From assembly GCF_036884655.1 (NCBI RefSeq), contig NC_088354.1:12685501-12749500 (forward strand): 64,000 nt of DNA, in the 5' to 3' direction. The DNA comes from Musa acuminata AAA Group (Eukaryota; Streptophyta; Magnoliopsida; Zingiberales; Musaceae). The notes under the pieces are model-generated. The model saw nothing but the letters and a program-made list of their open reading frames with translations. It did no database searches and was not told where the DNA came from. Of the stretch, positions 13,651-24,816 are shown in pieces. Both the position numbers and the translations under genes were made by a program. Numbering within the stretch: the first letter of the stretch is position 1; the number at the start of each line of letters is the position of its first letter.

Positions 13651-13933
13651 AATCAGGAAACGTGCTCTCTCATGCACCAAAAGAATCCCGAACTCGATTT
13701 TGCCACCCTTTTGTGTATCATACGCATTTGGAGCACCACAATTTTGGTAACGTGTCTGGAAGGTGAAGGACCTAAGAGTTTTGTCTCATCTTTGCTCAAA
13801 ATCAGGATCTTGTCATCCCATACATTCACCGATCATCGATCATCGAGCTTAATGTTTCAAATGCTGCAACCATCATGCATGCATGGATTCTCACCTTTTA
13901 TGACACGGGAAAGAGACAAGAAACTTCTTTGAT

Positions 13934-14024
<91 letters not shown>

Positions 14025-14924
14025 TTTTTCAAAAGGTATCTTCTTTTTATCTTTTAAAATTATACCCGTAATTTAAATTATCTAAAATACCCCTAAAAAG
14101 TTTGCTTGTTAAATTATTTATTTATTTTTTAAAAATTTAATTATTGTATTTTTATTGACTCGTTTATCATATTTTATTTTATGTATTAAAAATATTATTA
14201 ATATTATTTAAAAAAAATATTATTTATGTATTAGTTCAGTCTGTTTTCCTGTGTCACATCGGACTTGTGGATGGTCCCACGCGGACTGGTGGGGCCTCGC
14301 ATTAGCGGATGATTGAGATTTTATATATAAGATTGAGGATATAATTGACCCCTGCCCGCCTAATCTAATTTCGATTTTAGAAACAAATCAACCTAAAATC
14401 GGAATTATTTTTAGATTCTTTATTTCATAAAATCATTTGACATTGCCATAATAATGTGTTCATATCGTTCATTATATTTGGAATTGAGACTCACTTCCAT
14501 TAATAAGTCGTTGCCATATAAATTTAGCTTTGAAAGATCATTTTCTCCCCCACACTTGACTTAATTGCTTGCCACGAGATTAGCGGCGGGGAATCGATCA
14601 GGGCCGTCCAGCATCGGACGATTTGATGCCATTATCCGCGTCTCGCCAATGTCGAGACACCACCGCACTCGACCGAGTCCGCACAGGACGCGGAATGCCC
14701 GCTTCCCGTAGGCCCCACAGGTCCCATCATGGAGACCCACCATGAGGCCCAACTATCACCGACCGGCCCACGTAGCCGCGTCGTTCACAAAACCCCTCCC
14801 TTTTTGTCTTCTCTCTCACACTGTCCCTCGCCCTTCTACGAATTTTGTGGGGCGTCCTCTCGATTGCTACCCCCACTCTCGTAATTTCGCCGAGCACCTT
14901 CTTCGTCTGCTGCTCGCGGTCGCC
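13651..14924 (+). other. Upstream region of the AGC1-12 kinase
   Basis: Contains the tail of the copia region, a long (TA)n run (13936-14020), AT-rich sequence and, from about 14570, GC-rich DNA that includes the probable promoter and 5' leader of the kinase. No gene recognised; a 60-codon extension in frame with the kinase (from an ATG at 14742) is treated as leader. Confidence 0.5.
13936..14020. repeat. (TA)n microsatellite, about 85 bp
   Basis: Uninterrupted alternating T and A in the far upstream region of the kinase gene. Confidence 0.95.
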
Positions 14925-17433
14925 ATGCCGGACGACCTCGCCGATGACCTCGAGAGCATGAGCTTCGGCTCGTCGGACCGCTCCGGCTCCTCCGCCCTCT
15001 CCACCCTCTCCGGCTCCCTCTCCTCCTCCTCCTCCTTGTCCGGCACCATCCACAAGTCCCGCCCCACCGGCGACCCCGTCCTCGACGCGATCCGCCGGCT
15101 GAAGTCCTCGTCGGCGCCACCCGCCGGCGGGGGCGACCTCCTCTCGATGTCCGATCTGAGGTTCGTGCGGCGGCTGGGCAGCGGGGACATCGGGAGCGTG
15201 TACCTGGCGGAGCTCAAGTGCGCGGGGGCCGAGGGGCTGCTGCTCGCGGCCAAGGTGATGGACAAGAAGGAGCTCGAGGGTCGGAGCAAGGAAGGGCGGG
15301 CCCGGACGGAGCGGGAGATCCTGGAGTCCATCGACCACCCCTTCCTTCCCCGCCTCTACGCCTGCGCCGAGAACGACCGCTGGTCCTGCCTCCTCACCGA
15401 GTTCTGCCCCGGCGGCGACCTCCACGTCCTCCGCCAGCGCCAGCCCGGCAAGCGCTTCGACGACGCCGCCGTCCGGTATGCGTCCCATGCGCACATTAGC
15501 GGCACCCACCCACCTTCCTTTCCTTTTTTATTATTTTAATTTCAAATCCTAAATTTACGCAAGCAATATTGTTTTTATAATAGCTATAATCATTATTATT
15601 ATCATTATCATTTTTAATTTCCTTTATCTACTTTCGTCTTTTTCTCATTCGAATTTATCTTGGGATTCGAGATTTAGCTTTAAAGAAAAGCAAGCTGTAG
15701 CCAGGGATTCGGGAAGTAACCTTCTTCGAGAGCGTCGATTGAGGAAGACGGTGAACCAATTGTTTCGATGAGAGGCAATTGGTACGTGGTTTCGGTTCTT
15801 CATTCCCGACCCGAAACAAGGGCACAACCCAGCTCATCTCCCCTCCCCCACCCCTCCTTGTCGCCGCTGTTCTTTCTCCTCCTTCCATGTCGTGCAGCCC
15901 ATGGCGAGTTCTATCAATTACATCCGCCACCGGGACATGACCTGTGGGGGCATGGCCAGTGTGTCTGTCATCTACAGAGAACAGTGGGAATTAAGTCGTG
16001 CTTGTTGGGGGCTCGTTTTGGAGCCATGTGTTCGACATTAGCTGTCGGATGGGGACGGTGTCTGTGGCCCGTGTGACACCATCTGCTTCGAGATCTTAGC
16101 TTCCTACTCCTCCTGACGTGATTCCACCCATTTCTTTTGATACGTTCACACTTTATTACACGCTGTGTACTGTCTGTCTTAAACTATGGTGCAGAGTCTC
16201 CCGGATACTACGACGTCGGAGTGGGCTGAGCGACATGTGAAAGCTCTCGGACTCCAACAAGCACTTCACATGCTCGTCCTCACCGCTCTCCTCCCAAATG
16301 CCAGCCTTCATCTCGTCCTGTGGACTTGGCTGTAGGCGCACAGTCCCCACTGACCATGTTTGTTGGGCCATGGTTTTCATGTTAATGGGATCGCTTGCCC
16401 ACGTCTACTATGAAGTAAGCCGAGTCGTGCAATGGAAACAGCTTCACGTGGAATCCCTCGTGAAGAAAGCAACAGGCTTTTTGTAGCTTGTTTGCGTCAT
16501 TTATGCATGCATGCATGCGCAACCTGCATCTCAGTTTAGGTGACTCGATGCATGATTTGTGGTGGCTTTAGGATGTGTTGGATTGTGTTGAGTTGTGTCG
16601 TCTGCTTCTGCAGGTTCTACGCGTCGGAGGTGGTGGTGGCGTTGGAGTACGTCCACATGATGGGCATCGTGTACAGGGACCTGAAGCCCGAGAACGTCCT
16701 CGTGCGCGCCGACGGCCACATCATGCTCACCGACTTCGACCTCTCCCTCAAGTGCGACTCCGCCACTCCCACCGCAGCGCAGATCGTGTCCGACCAGAAC
16801 CCGCTCCCCCTCCCGCCCCAGTCATCCGCCGCCGGCGCAGGCGGAGGCGAGTTCTCCGCCGCTTCCTGCATCCTCCCGAGCTGCATCGTGCCTGCGGTCT
16901 CCTGCTTCCACCAGCCCAGGCGCAAGCGCAAGAAGAAGCCCGGTCGCCGCGGACCGTGCCTCGAGTTCGTGGCCGAGCCGGTGGACCTCCGGTCCATGTC
17001 CTTCGTGGGGACGCACGAGTACCTCGCACCGGAAATCGTCTCCGGGGAGGGGCACGGCAGCGCGGTGGACTGGTGGACCCTCGGCGTCTTCGTCTTCGAG
17101 CTCCTCTACGGCGTGACGCCTTTCAAGGGCCCCGACAACGAGCTGACGCTGGCCAACATCGTGGCCCGGGCGCTCGAGTTCCCCAAGGAGCCGGCGGTGT
17201 CGGCGTCGGCGAGGGACCTCATCGTGGGGCTACTGGTGAAGGACCCGGAGCGGCGGCTCGGCTCCACGATGGGCGCGGCCTCGATCAAGCGCCACCCCTT
17301 CTTCAACGGCGTGAACTGGGCGCTGCTACGGTGCGCACAACCGCCGTACGTGCCGCCGCCGTTCAGCCTCGTGGGTCTCAGCCGGGACGCCTCGGACGAC
17401 AGTTGTCCGGGCACGCCGGTGGAGTACTACTGA
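14925..17433 (+). CDS. AGC1-12: AGC-VIII protein kinase, AGC1-12 type
   Basis: Ser/Thr kinase of the plant AGC VIII family, which includes D6PK and PINOID; members phosphorylate PIN auxin efflux carriers (family knowledge). Exons 14925-15475 and 16614-17433 join as CG/G (Arg) to give 456 residues. Visible elements: Ser-rich N-terminus (1-45), P-loop GSGDIGSV (about 85-92), lysine in [11 protein letters not shown] (K110), catalytic YRDLKPEN (D206), DFD in place of DFG (224-226, usual for AGC VIII), then a long activation-segment insertion with a basic cluster [11 protein letters not shown], and [10 protein letters not shown]. The insertion with [19 protein letters not shown] and the C-terminal PVEYY match AGC1-12 rather than D6PK or PINOID. 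An in-frame ATG at 14742 would add 61 residues, but homologues begin with a short Ser-rich segment as at 14925. The 1138-bp intron shows no other gene. Confidence 0.93.
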
Positions 17434-18717
17434 GATGAAACACCATCCTATAAAAGTTTTGGTCAACGCTAGCGGTAGGTCAGAAGCTTGGGGTGTTCAC
17501 GTGGATGCGTGGCAGTCAAAGCGGTCAAAGGGCAAAGGAACCGGCCACCGACACGCGTCGGTGTTCCGGGTCGGGTTTCGACCAGTCGAGGGGTCTTTTT
17601 GCTGGGTGGTGGCCACCGACGTGCATTGTTTGGGCGGTAGGGAAGGGGGGAGGCCGGTTTTGTTGATCCACTCTTTAAGCTTTTAGATTATATATATAGA
17701 TATATAAATATATAAATAAGAAATATAGATTAGTAGTTTCTCTCTCTCTCTCTCTCTCTGTGTTCCTAAACAATGCATGTCTCGTGACTCGGAGGTTGTA
17801 ATAACATGTCACGTGGCGCTTCTCGACACTGCTAACTCGGAGGTTGTTAGAACTACGGAGTCAATCCTAATCCTTTTCCTAATTTGACATAAGGTTGGTT
17901 CCGTAAAATAATTGGTTCGGTAGGAATCCTAAGTGTGTCTCAAAAAGATTCCTCAAATACTTAGGCTAAGTAATAGAAAGATAAGTAGGATTTAGATAAA
18001 GTAACATTGCTTGAGGTTCTTTTTTTTGTATAGTTGGCTTTGATAACTGTTGGAAATAATTGAGAATAATTCATACGAATGATTGCGTAGAATTATTGAA
18101 GGTTACTCCATAAAGAGTTGATCAAACTATCAAACAAACATTATAATTAATATTATCATGTGCTATATCAAACAAGTGATGTGATTGAGTGATATAGGAG
18201 GAGGTTGACAGAGCTTTGGAGTTACAAAGAGTCAAGCAAGCTGATAATAATATTATGACATTCGAATATCCATATATCATATTTCCTTATCAAGTTCGTT
18301 TTTTCAAATGTTTCTCGATGCTAAAACCTTTAAGTGTTTTATATTAATACTTCGTGTCAATCACTATATTCTTCCTCTTGTCAATTCCCTCGATGCCTTT
18401 CATATGTCACTGCAACAAACACTTTTGAGGCAGTGAGACATCTTTTCAGTCACAATAAGCATTTATCATAATTAGTATAATGTACATGACTGGAGCATAA
18501 TTATTATAAGATTTCTGTACATATCCAATCAAGTTCTCCAGTAAACACAAAAAGAGATTCCCCTTTTCAGCAAACTACAAATGAGGTTCACATCAGTATC
18601 AGCCATGAAAGCTCACCAACCGGAGAACTCTCCATCAGATCTCTCCGGGCTCGCGTCCTCCGAACCAGAAGAGTATTGGTGGAGGAGTAATAATTGTGTT
18701 GCTTTCGTGCCATGTTA
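17434..18717. other. Kinase 3' region and spacer
   Basis: Presumed 3' UTR of the kinase, a (TC)n run at about 17738-17759, and a 12-bp motif CTCGGAGGTTGT occurring twice about 50 bp apart (17788 and 17838 region). The remaining sequence to 18717 is unassigned; no coding segment is supported. Confidence 0.45.
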
Positions 18718-20140
18718 ATTTATAATAAATTATTAATATAATAATATGTATAATTTATAATTAAAATTTATTTTAGTCTTTCTGGTTTTGACCATTAATC
18801 TTTTAAGCTCTTATGATTTACTTATGTTTAAAATAATTCTTATATTTTAAAAAAATATAATATATAAACCTCTTCTATCAAATTTGAGTTAAAATATGTT
18901 AGAATCTGCTATTGTGATGCTGATCGATAATAATCTATTAATATAACGATATGTGTAATTTAATTTAATTTTTTTTAAACTAAGACATCTCATCAATGGC
19001 GGGAGGAGGCATAATCGTCGAAGCGACCACCAACAACAACACCAGGCCATTGCTACCTAGTAAGGTGTTGTACACATGCAGCCTCTCCCACGTTGACAAC
19101 AAGTTTAGGAGCTTTCGGATGTCATTCGCTAACTCCAAGGCGCATGCCACAATGGCGCTGCCTGCCACCGTGAATGACACCCGCTCCGATCCCGACGAGT
19201 ACCACAATACCTTGTAAGCTACCTCCCCCACGAATCACGATATCACGAAGACGAAGAGCAAACAAAAGGAGCGGTTGAGCTAGACCATGTAGCCCTCCCA
19301 CACCCGCTCGTTCTCCTCGATCGGCTTTTCGAGGAAGAGAAAGCAGCAAAGGTCGTAGTAGCGAACGAAGGCGGAGAAGCAAAGATATGAGAGGTCAAAG
19401 GCGGAGGTGAGGGAGAGCTAGACTACCACATCGTAGACGTGGTAAGTGGGGGAGTAGGAGAGGACGAAGTGAAAGGCGATAGGGATGAAAACGTCCAAGA
19501 GGAGGAAGAGGGACTAGAAAACAATTGCATGCCTAACTTTAGACTAATCGACGCACATCCACCTGCTGTAGGACCAAAAGCTCCTAAGCACGTCGTTAGC
19601 GCGAGAAAGGCTACGTGTATACAATGCCTTATTAGGCAATAGCGACTCGATGCTATTGTTGCTGGTTGTTTCCACAACAATGCCTCCTCTCATCATCGAT
19701 GAATGTCTCAATTTTATAAAAAAAAATTAAATTATACATATTATTATATTAATAATTTATTATGAGTCAACATATCACATAAATAGATTCTAATATTTGT
19801 TAACTCTGGCTTAACGGAAGAGACTTATATACTATGCTTTTAAAAACATAAAGATTATTTTAAATACGAGTAAACCATAAAGACTTAGAGAGTTCATAGC
19901 TAAAACCACAAGGGATAAAATAGATCTTAATCTAAATTATATGTATCATTATATTAATGATTTATTATGAGTCAACATATCACGTAAGCAAACTCTAATG
20001 TCTGTTAACTCAGACTTGACGGAAGGAGCTTATATTTTTAAAAATATAAAGATTATTTTATACATAAATAAACCATAAAAACTTAAAAAATCTATAACCA
20101 AAATTACAATGACTAAAATGAATCTTAACCCTACGTTTTT
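18718..20140. mobile_element. Inverted-repeat (foldback, MULE-like) element carrying DUF3537 gene fragment
   Basis: The left arm, about 18718-19119, is the reverse complement of the right arm, about 19573-19930. The right arm is followed by a second tandem copy of its outer part, about 19931-20140, and the left arm's outer edge shows a truncated second copy. Arms share the AT-rich outer segment (for example TTATTATGAGTCAACATAT on the right) and, inside it, the 5' coding start of a DUF3537-type gene. The loop (19120-19572) holds further DUF3537 sequence on the minus strand. Long inverted arms with tandem sub-repeats and a captured gene piece suggest a Mutator-like or foldback element. No transposase or clean target duplication was found. 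Confidence 0.7.
19120..19710 (-). pseudogene. DUF3537 membrane-protein gene fragment
   Basis: On the minus strand from about 19700 the broken translation runs RGGIVVETTSNNSIESLLPN, KALYTRSLSRANDVLRSFWS, YSRWMCVD, LFLLLDVFIPIAFHFVLSYS, PTYHVYDVVV, LSLTSAFDLSYLCFSAFVRY, EENERVWEGYMV, then GEVAYKVLWYSSGSERV. This is the order seen in plant DUF3537 multi-pass membrane proteins of unknown function. Stops and frameshifts are frequent, and the sequence ends at ACALELAND, where it meets an inverted copy of its own 5' end. That inverted copy is readable on the plus strand from 18996 (RPLLPSKVLYTCSLSHVDNK). Both copies lie in the inverted-repeat element. Confidence 0.75.
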
Positions 20141-20800
20141 GTATAGGATCAAAATCTATATTTTTTATATGACGACATTGATAGTTTATCTATACGTTCT
20201 CTCGTTCACTATTTTTTTTTCTTTGTAATGCATCACCAGGATCCAAGAAACTTCATCATCTAGATATTTATTAGCTAAACAGAAATTAGCATATACAATT
20301 CATCGTATTGTACATGCGAGTTATTGCATGTATCATGAAGACACGGAATTAGATCGGCTCGCCTTTTTCTTAATCCAAAAAATAATTATTTTATGAATCT
20401 AATTATTGATCCCGAAATTTCTGTTATAAATTTGATAGCTACTATGGTGGCGAGCTTTATTTCTGGGGTCTGAGCGGCGTGCTGTCTCAGTGTGTCGATG
20501 GAGATGGAAGGATCGGCGTCCGACACGACCGCCCGCCGTGGGGCCTTCTGCGTCGATCTGCGTCGAACACGGTCGAACGGGTCCCACGTCATCAACGTCG
20601 GCGTGCTCGTCTCTTGCTGCTCCCCACAGTGGCCTTTTCTGCTCTCTCCTAATGGCCTCCTGCAATCATAATATTTCATCTCCTCGACGTGTGATCATTC
20701 CAAGAGCCAGATGCTGTGTTCCTCGTCGAGAAGAAAAGAACTCTCGTTTTGCACCGCCGTTAGGGAATTGGATTCCAGCGCATGTCACCTTATCAAAGGT
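20141..20800. other. Unassigned spacer with a GC-rich segment
   Basis: AT-rich to about 20440, then a GC-rich segment (about 20450-20780) with overlapping open frames on both strands that match nothing I recognise. No gene is called. Confidence 0.4.
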
Positions 20801-22392
20801 TGATAGAGAGATATAAAATATAATATTTAAGGATAAATTATACATTTGAGTAGCTGATTTGATTAAATGCATGATTGAGAAAAATCTCTTATTCAAAACC
20901 CTGTATAAATATTCATCTTCTCAATGAATAAAATTAAGTCTCGTAGTATATTCATCAATTCAATATGACATCAGAGCTCTTTTACCTCGAGTAAGAATTC
21001 CTTATCTTCGTTGTCCGACACTGGTATGCCGATGACAGCATCTGCTGATCTACTACCACTTCCTCGACCCTCTCCGTGGTCGTCGCCATTCTGACCTTCC
21101 TCCCTCCTCTCGTGCCACGGTTATCCCCCGCCTACCTTGTTTTCGCTTTGCCATGCAATCTTCGTCGATCGTCAACCTTGTTGTCCAATGACAACAATCC
21201 CTCCTCTCCCACTACATGGAACCTCGCCGCCTGCTTCTTCAAGCGAGCTGAGCATTCGCCTCTTCTCTCACTGATCTGCTGACATTAGCAAAACCTTTTT
21301 TTTTTCTTCGCTGTCTAGCGACAACAATCTCTCATCTACCGATGATCGATCGACGACAGCAAGATTTCTCTGTCATTGCTAATTTCATCTCTACCCCGAG
21401 CGCTCTATTACCAAGCACTCATCTTTGCACCAAGCGCTCGTCTCACCCTTGGCATCCATCGTTGCTCCAGCCGAGGAGCCCACTGCTCCGGCCAAGGAGC
21501 ACTCCCCCTTACACCTCACAGCAGCGAGTGCTCCCCCTTCCAACTCACCACAGGGCATGCTAGCCGCCATCCGCTCACGTGGGTTTCACTGCCCGGCTCC
21601 CATCGTTGCTCGCAGTCGCCCGCTAGCTTGCAGACAGCCGGAGGCTCGCTGAGCCCACCGCCTCCTCTCAACGGTTGTACAGCAGTAGGCCAAGCACTCC
21701 ATCTCTTGCTCCTCCTCCGGTGGCATTCCCTACCCCTAGATCTCGTGGAGCTCTACCTCGCCTAACCTAGTTGCAGAGCGCACTCTGCCATCCAACATAT
21801 TTTCTTCACTGAGCGCTGTCTGCCCCAAGAACTCTTTGCCAGCAAAGTTGTTCTTCCTCACCGATGAAGCTCTCTTTGTGCTACTCATTTGGGGGCCTAC
21901 TCATTGGGCCGACCTATTACTGCTACTACTACCATCCTCTCATGCTCCAATCATGGGACGATCTCCGCCGAGTTCTCCAGCGCTCGATCATTAAGGCCGA
22001 GCAACCGTTGCCTCCTCTCATCCTTGGAGGTTTACAATATCGCCGATTGCGACGATCCTCCCGCTACTCGCAATGCTCTAGAAATCAAGCCGATGGACTT
22101 CAACCAAATCACAACATCTTATTGTCATCTTCCTCGGTACCAATCCAATCCAGTGTTCCACTTACGTATGAAACACATTGTCAATAACTTTCATTTTCGT
22201 CAGCAGATCTTGCATGAAAAATCATGATAGAAAGATATATAAAAATCTAATATTTAAAGATAAATCATAAATTTGAATAGATGATTTGATTTGAGTGCAT
22301 GACAAAAAAAAATTATTCCTCAAAACCAATATAAATACTCATCTTCTTAACGAATAAAATTAAATCCATTTCGTAATATATTACTCGATTCA
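20801..22392 (+). mobile_element. Small LTR element (TRIM-like), two ~165-bp direct repeats
   Basis: 20801-20962 and 22225-22392 are similar direct repeats. Each starts TGATAGA and includes a TATAAATA-type box followed by an AATAAAATTAA signal. The first repeat is followed at about 20966 by TGACATCAGAGCT, close to the initiator-Met tRNA primer-binding site (TGGTATCAGAGC) used by most plant LTR elements. The 1.26-kb interior is GC-rich with Ser/Pro/His-rich open frames but no gag, protease, reverse transcriptase or integrase. This fits a non-autonomous terminal-repeat element in miniature. No convincing polypurine tract or target duplication was found. Confidence 0.55.
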
Positions 22393-22647
22393 ACATCCTT
22401 TTCAGAGAATTCTTGTGGATGCATAGTTTCCTTCAAACTGATGTCAAGGTCAACTACAGGGAGCTGATGACAAGATCACATGCATCAATGGGTGATGGCT
22501 CAGTCATCACAACAGAGGTTGACTGACAGCATCGATTAGCTTCTTATTAGATAGGAGGGCATTAGAATATATCCCAGCCTGCAAGTAGCTAAAAGTAGAT
22601 TCCCCTGGAATGACGCCCAGCCCGTGGATAGATGGTAAGCTGATGTG

Positions 22648-22680
<33 letters not shown>

Positions 22681-23279
22681 GTGGCAAAACTCCTTGAATA
22701 AGCCTTGGATAGTAAGGTAGAGTTGAGATATTTGGGAATCTTGAGTACCTTATATCCGGAATGCAATTGGTGTAGTAGGACAAGCTTTGATGTCAAATCT
22801 CTGTAGAAATATAATTGAGGTTAGAGGAAGAAAAATATCATATTAGTGAAAGATAATAGGGAAAAAATAACTATCAGATAAGCATTAAAACAAATCAAAC
22901 TAGTTTAGAAGATTCGAGAGAAAAGTAACTCAGAATAAGAAAGTGCTATCATTATTCATCCCTGCATGCTCATCATTGGTATAATTGCAGGGAACCTAAT
23001 GACATCTACAACTGGACAATATATACACCCTGTGTTACTTCTCAATACCACATTTGGGGCAACACTCACTGCCTCAGACACAACAGAGCATAAACCAATG
23101 AGATTTAATACAATTTCTATGAAGTTGATCAATTTGCATAAAACGAAAAAATATAATCACCGAAAAGGTTTGAGATTGACAGTCTACTTTTCTGCGGGGC
23201 ATAACACATTTTATAAAAAATAACCCTAAGTACATAATGAAAGTGGTGAAATAGGAAACTGTTCGTGTAAACAACTTTA
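22393..23279. other. Spacer with an (ATT)n tract
   Basis: Contains (ATT)n at 22648-22680. No coding segment is supported. Confidence 0.4.
22648..22680. repeat. (ATT)n microsatellite
   Basis: Eleven ATT units in spacer DNA between the small LTR element and the gypsy-like LTR. Confidence 0.95.
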
Positions 23280-23830
23280 TGCAGTGGTCTCGGGGCCGAC
23301 ACGGCTTGTTTCGGATCCGAATGACGGGGATCTAGCTCAAGATCTCTCGGGGTTGCTGATGTGGGCGGCCGTGCGAATCTGATCACGTCGAGGCTCATTG
23401 GGACGTCCCGCGTGGAAGGGTCCCTCTCCTCGACGTTGATGGGGAAGTAGCTCCGTCTTCGTACCTGCACACAGGTCGGGTCGAAGCTCGACCCGACCCC
23501 TCCGACGATCCAGTTAGATGATGTGAAGAGGCATTTTTGTGTGTGTTCGGCCTCCCCCTCTCCTCTCAGGAGTGGGGTTTTTATAGGGTGACTTACTGTG
23601 TCTGATGTGCCTGTTTTGCAGGGAGCAGGATCGTACTCCCGACCACGTCTGACAGCGATGTTGGCGTGACATGAAAGATTGGGCCTGAGCAGGACGTTAA
23701 TGCGCCTCGGCCGACGTTCTGGTCCGTTTGATCAGGTGCTGTCGGGTCGATTGAGGTGTGAGGCGTCATCTGGGACAACTGACGTCAACCCGAGTCTTAT
23801 CGCCATTATTATCCTTATCATTTTCCCCCG
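23280..23830 (-). mobile_element. Ty3/gypsy-like 3' LTR with polypurine tract
   Basis: On the minus strand a tract reading CCGGGGGAAAA (23831-23821) lies directly before TGATAAGG (23820 downward), as a polypurine tract lies before a 3' LTR. The LTR runs about 541 bp to 23280 and ends in CA on that strand. A TATAAAAACCCC box near 23587 on the minus strand supports the orientation. No internal domains or second LTR were seen, so this is a truncated copy; assignment to gypsy is by general character only. Confidence 0.5.
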
Positions 23831-24816
23831 GAAAGAAGCTACGCGTCGGTCGTTATAACGGGAGTCCGAAGCATGGCTTCAGCTTTCAGTATTCGTTCAT
23901 GCCAGGCGGCCGCTGGTCCGAACAAGGTTACACAGATTGCAACACTCGGGATATGAACATAGTTATTATCGTGCACACAAAAACACCAGTAGCAACAACA
24001 TCACGAAATAGAGAAAGGAACGGGCGAGCTGTAAAGCATGGAAAACCAACGAAGAAAAAGGCAGAGAGCAAGAAAAATTGAGATCAAAGAACTGGGAGAG
24101 TCATTACCTGGGAAGGCCGCGAGATCCGCCGCTGAGACGAGGAAATGGCGCCACTTGTAGGGTTGGTTTAGCAAGGGTGTGGGAGGAGGGGCTGGAGACG
24201 GGGTTTACATTGACCCGTGGAAAGCACCCCGCAGTCGCATGAGATGTCATCAGGACCGTCGGTTGCCTATCGGGAGGTTGATCTTGCGGTTGGCAAAGAC
24301 TGATCCGGAGAACGGGTCCGGATTCGCCATTCCAACCCGCGTAGAATTGATCCGACTCGAGCTCGACAAGAGCGTCATTTGGATTTGAACGACATTGGAA
24401 CCGTATTCCTAACCCGCGTAGAGTCTCAACTCGAGCTCAAGAATAGGATTACCTCAAGAAACAAATTCCAGTGCGAATGAGCCCTTCAAGTTACAAACGC
24501 AGGTCGTTCAATAAATAACTAGTTTAATCAAACTGTATAGAATCGAAGCCATCAAATAAGGAAAACTAACAAACACCAACACAAACTACACATTAGATAA
24601 AAGCAACTTCCTAAAATTGTCTTTAATCATCTAATCCCAGGGTTTAAGATGAGTCCATTGGAAAGGATAAATCACAATTTATCTGATGAGATACTATCTG
24701 ATGGACAGAACCAGTATCAGGAATCAAGATCAGCAACATAATATACTTTCAGATCAAATGACATGAGATCCGACTTATTCATCAAATGCGTCCGACAAGA
24801 TTTACAGATAGAGGCA
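23831..24816. other. Spacer with a possible minus-strand first exon; CCH 3' region
   Basis: Minus-strand sequence near 24175-24107 looks like a plant first exon: CTACAAGTGGCGCCATTTCC, a GC-rich stretch, and a donor CCCAG/GTAATG, followed by T-rich intron-like DNA. No downstream exon was found; the LTR at 23280-23830 lies in its path. The last 300 or so bases are the probable 3' UTR of CCH. Confidence 0.35.

Noticed and set aside
14742..14924. In-frame ATG giving a 61-residue N-terminal extension of the kinase
   Set aside because: The extension has no family similarity and looks like GC-rich leader; homologues start with the short Ser-rich segment at 14925.
14727..17414. Long open frames antisense to the kinase exons
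   Set aside because: Shadows created by GC-rich codon use; no domain content.
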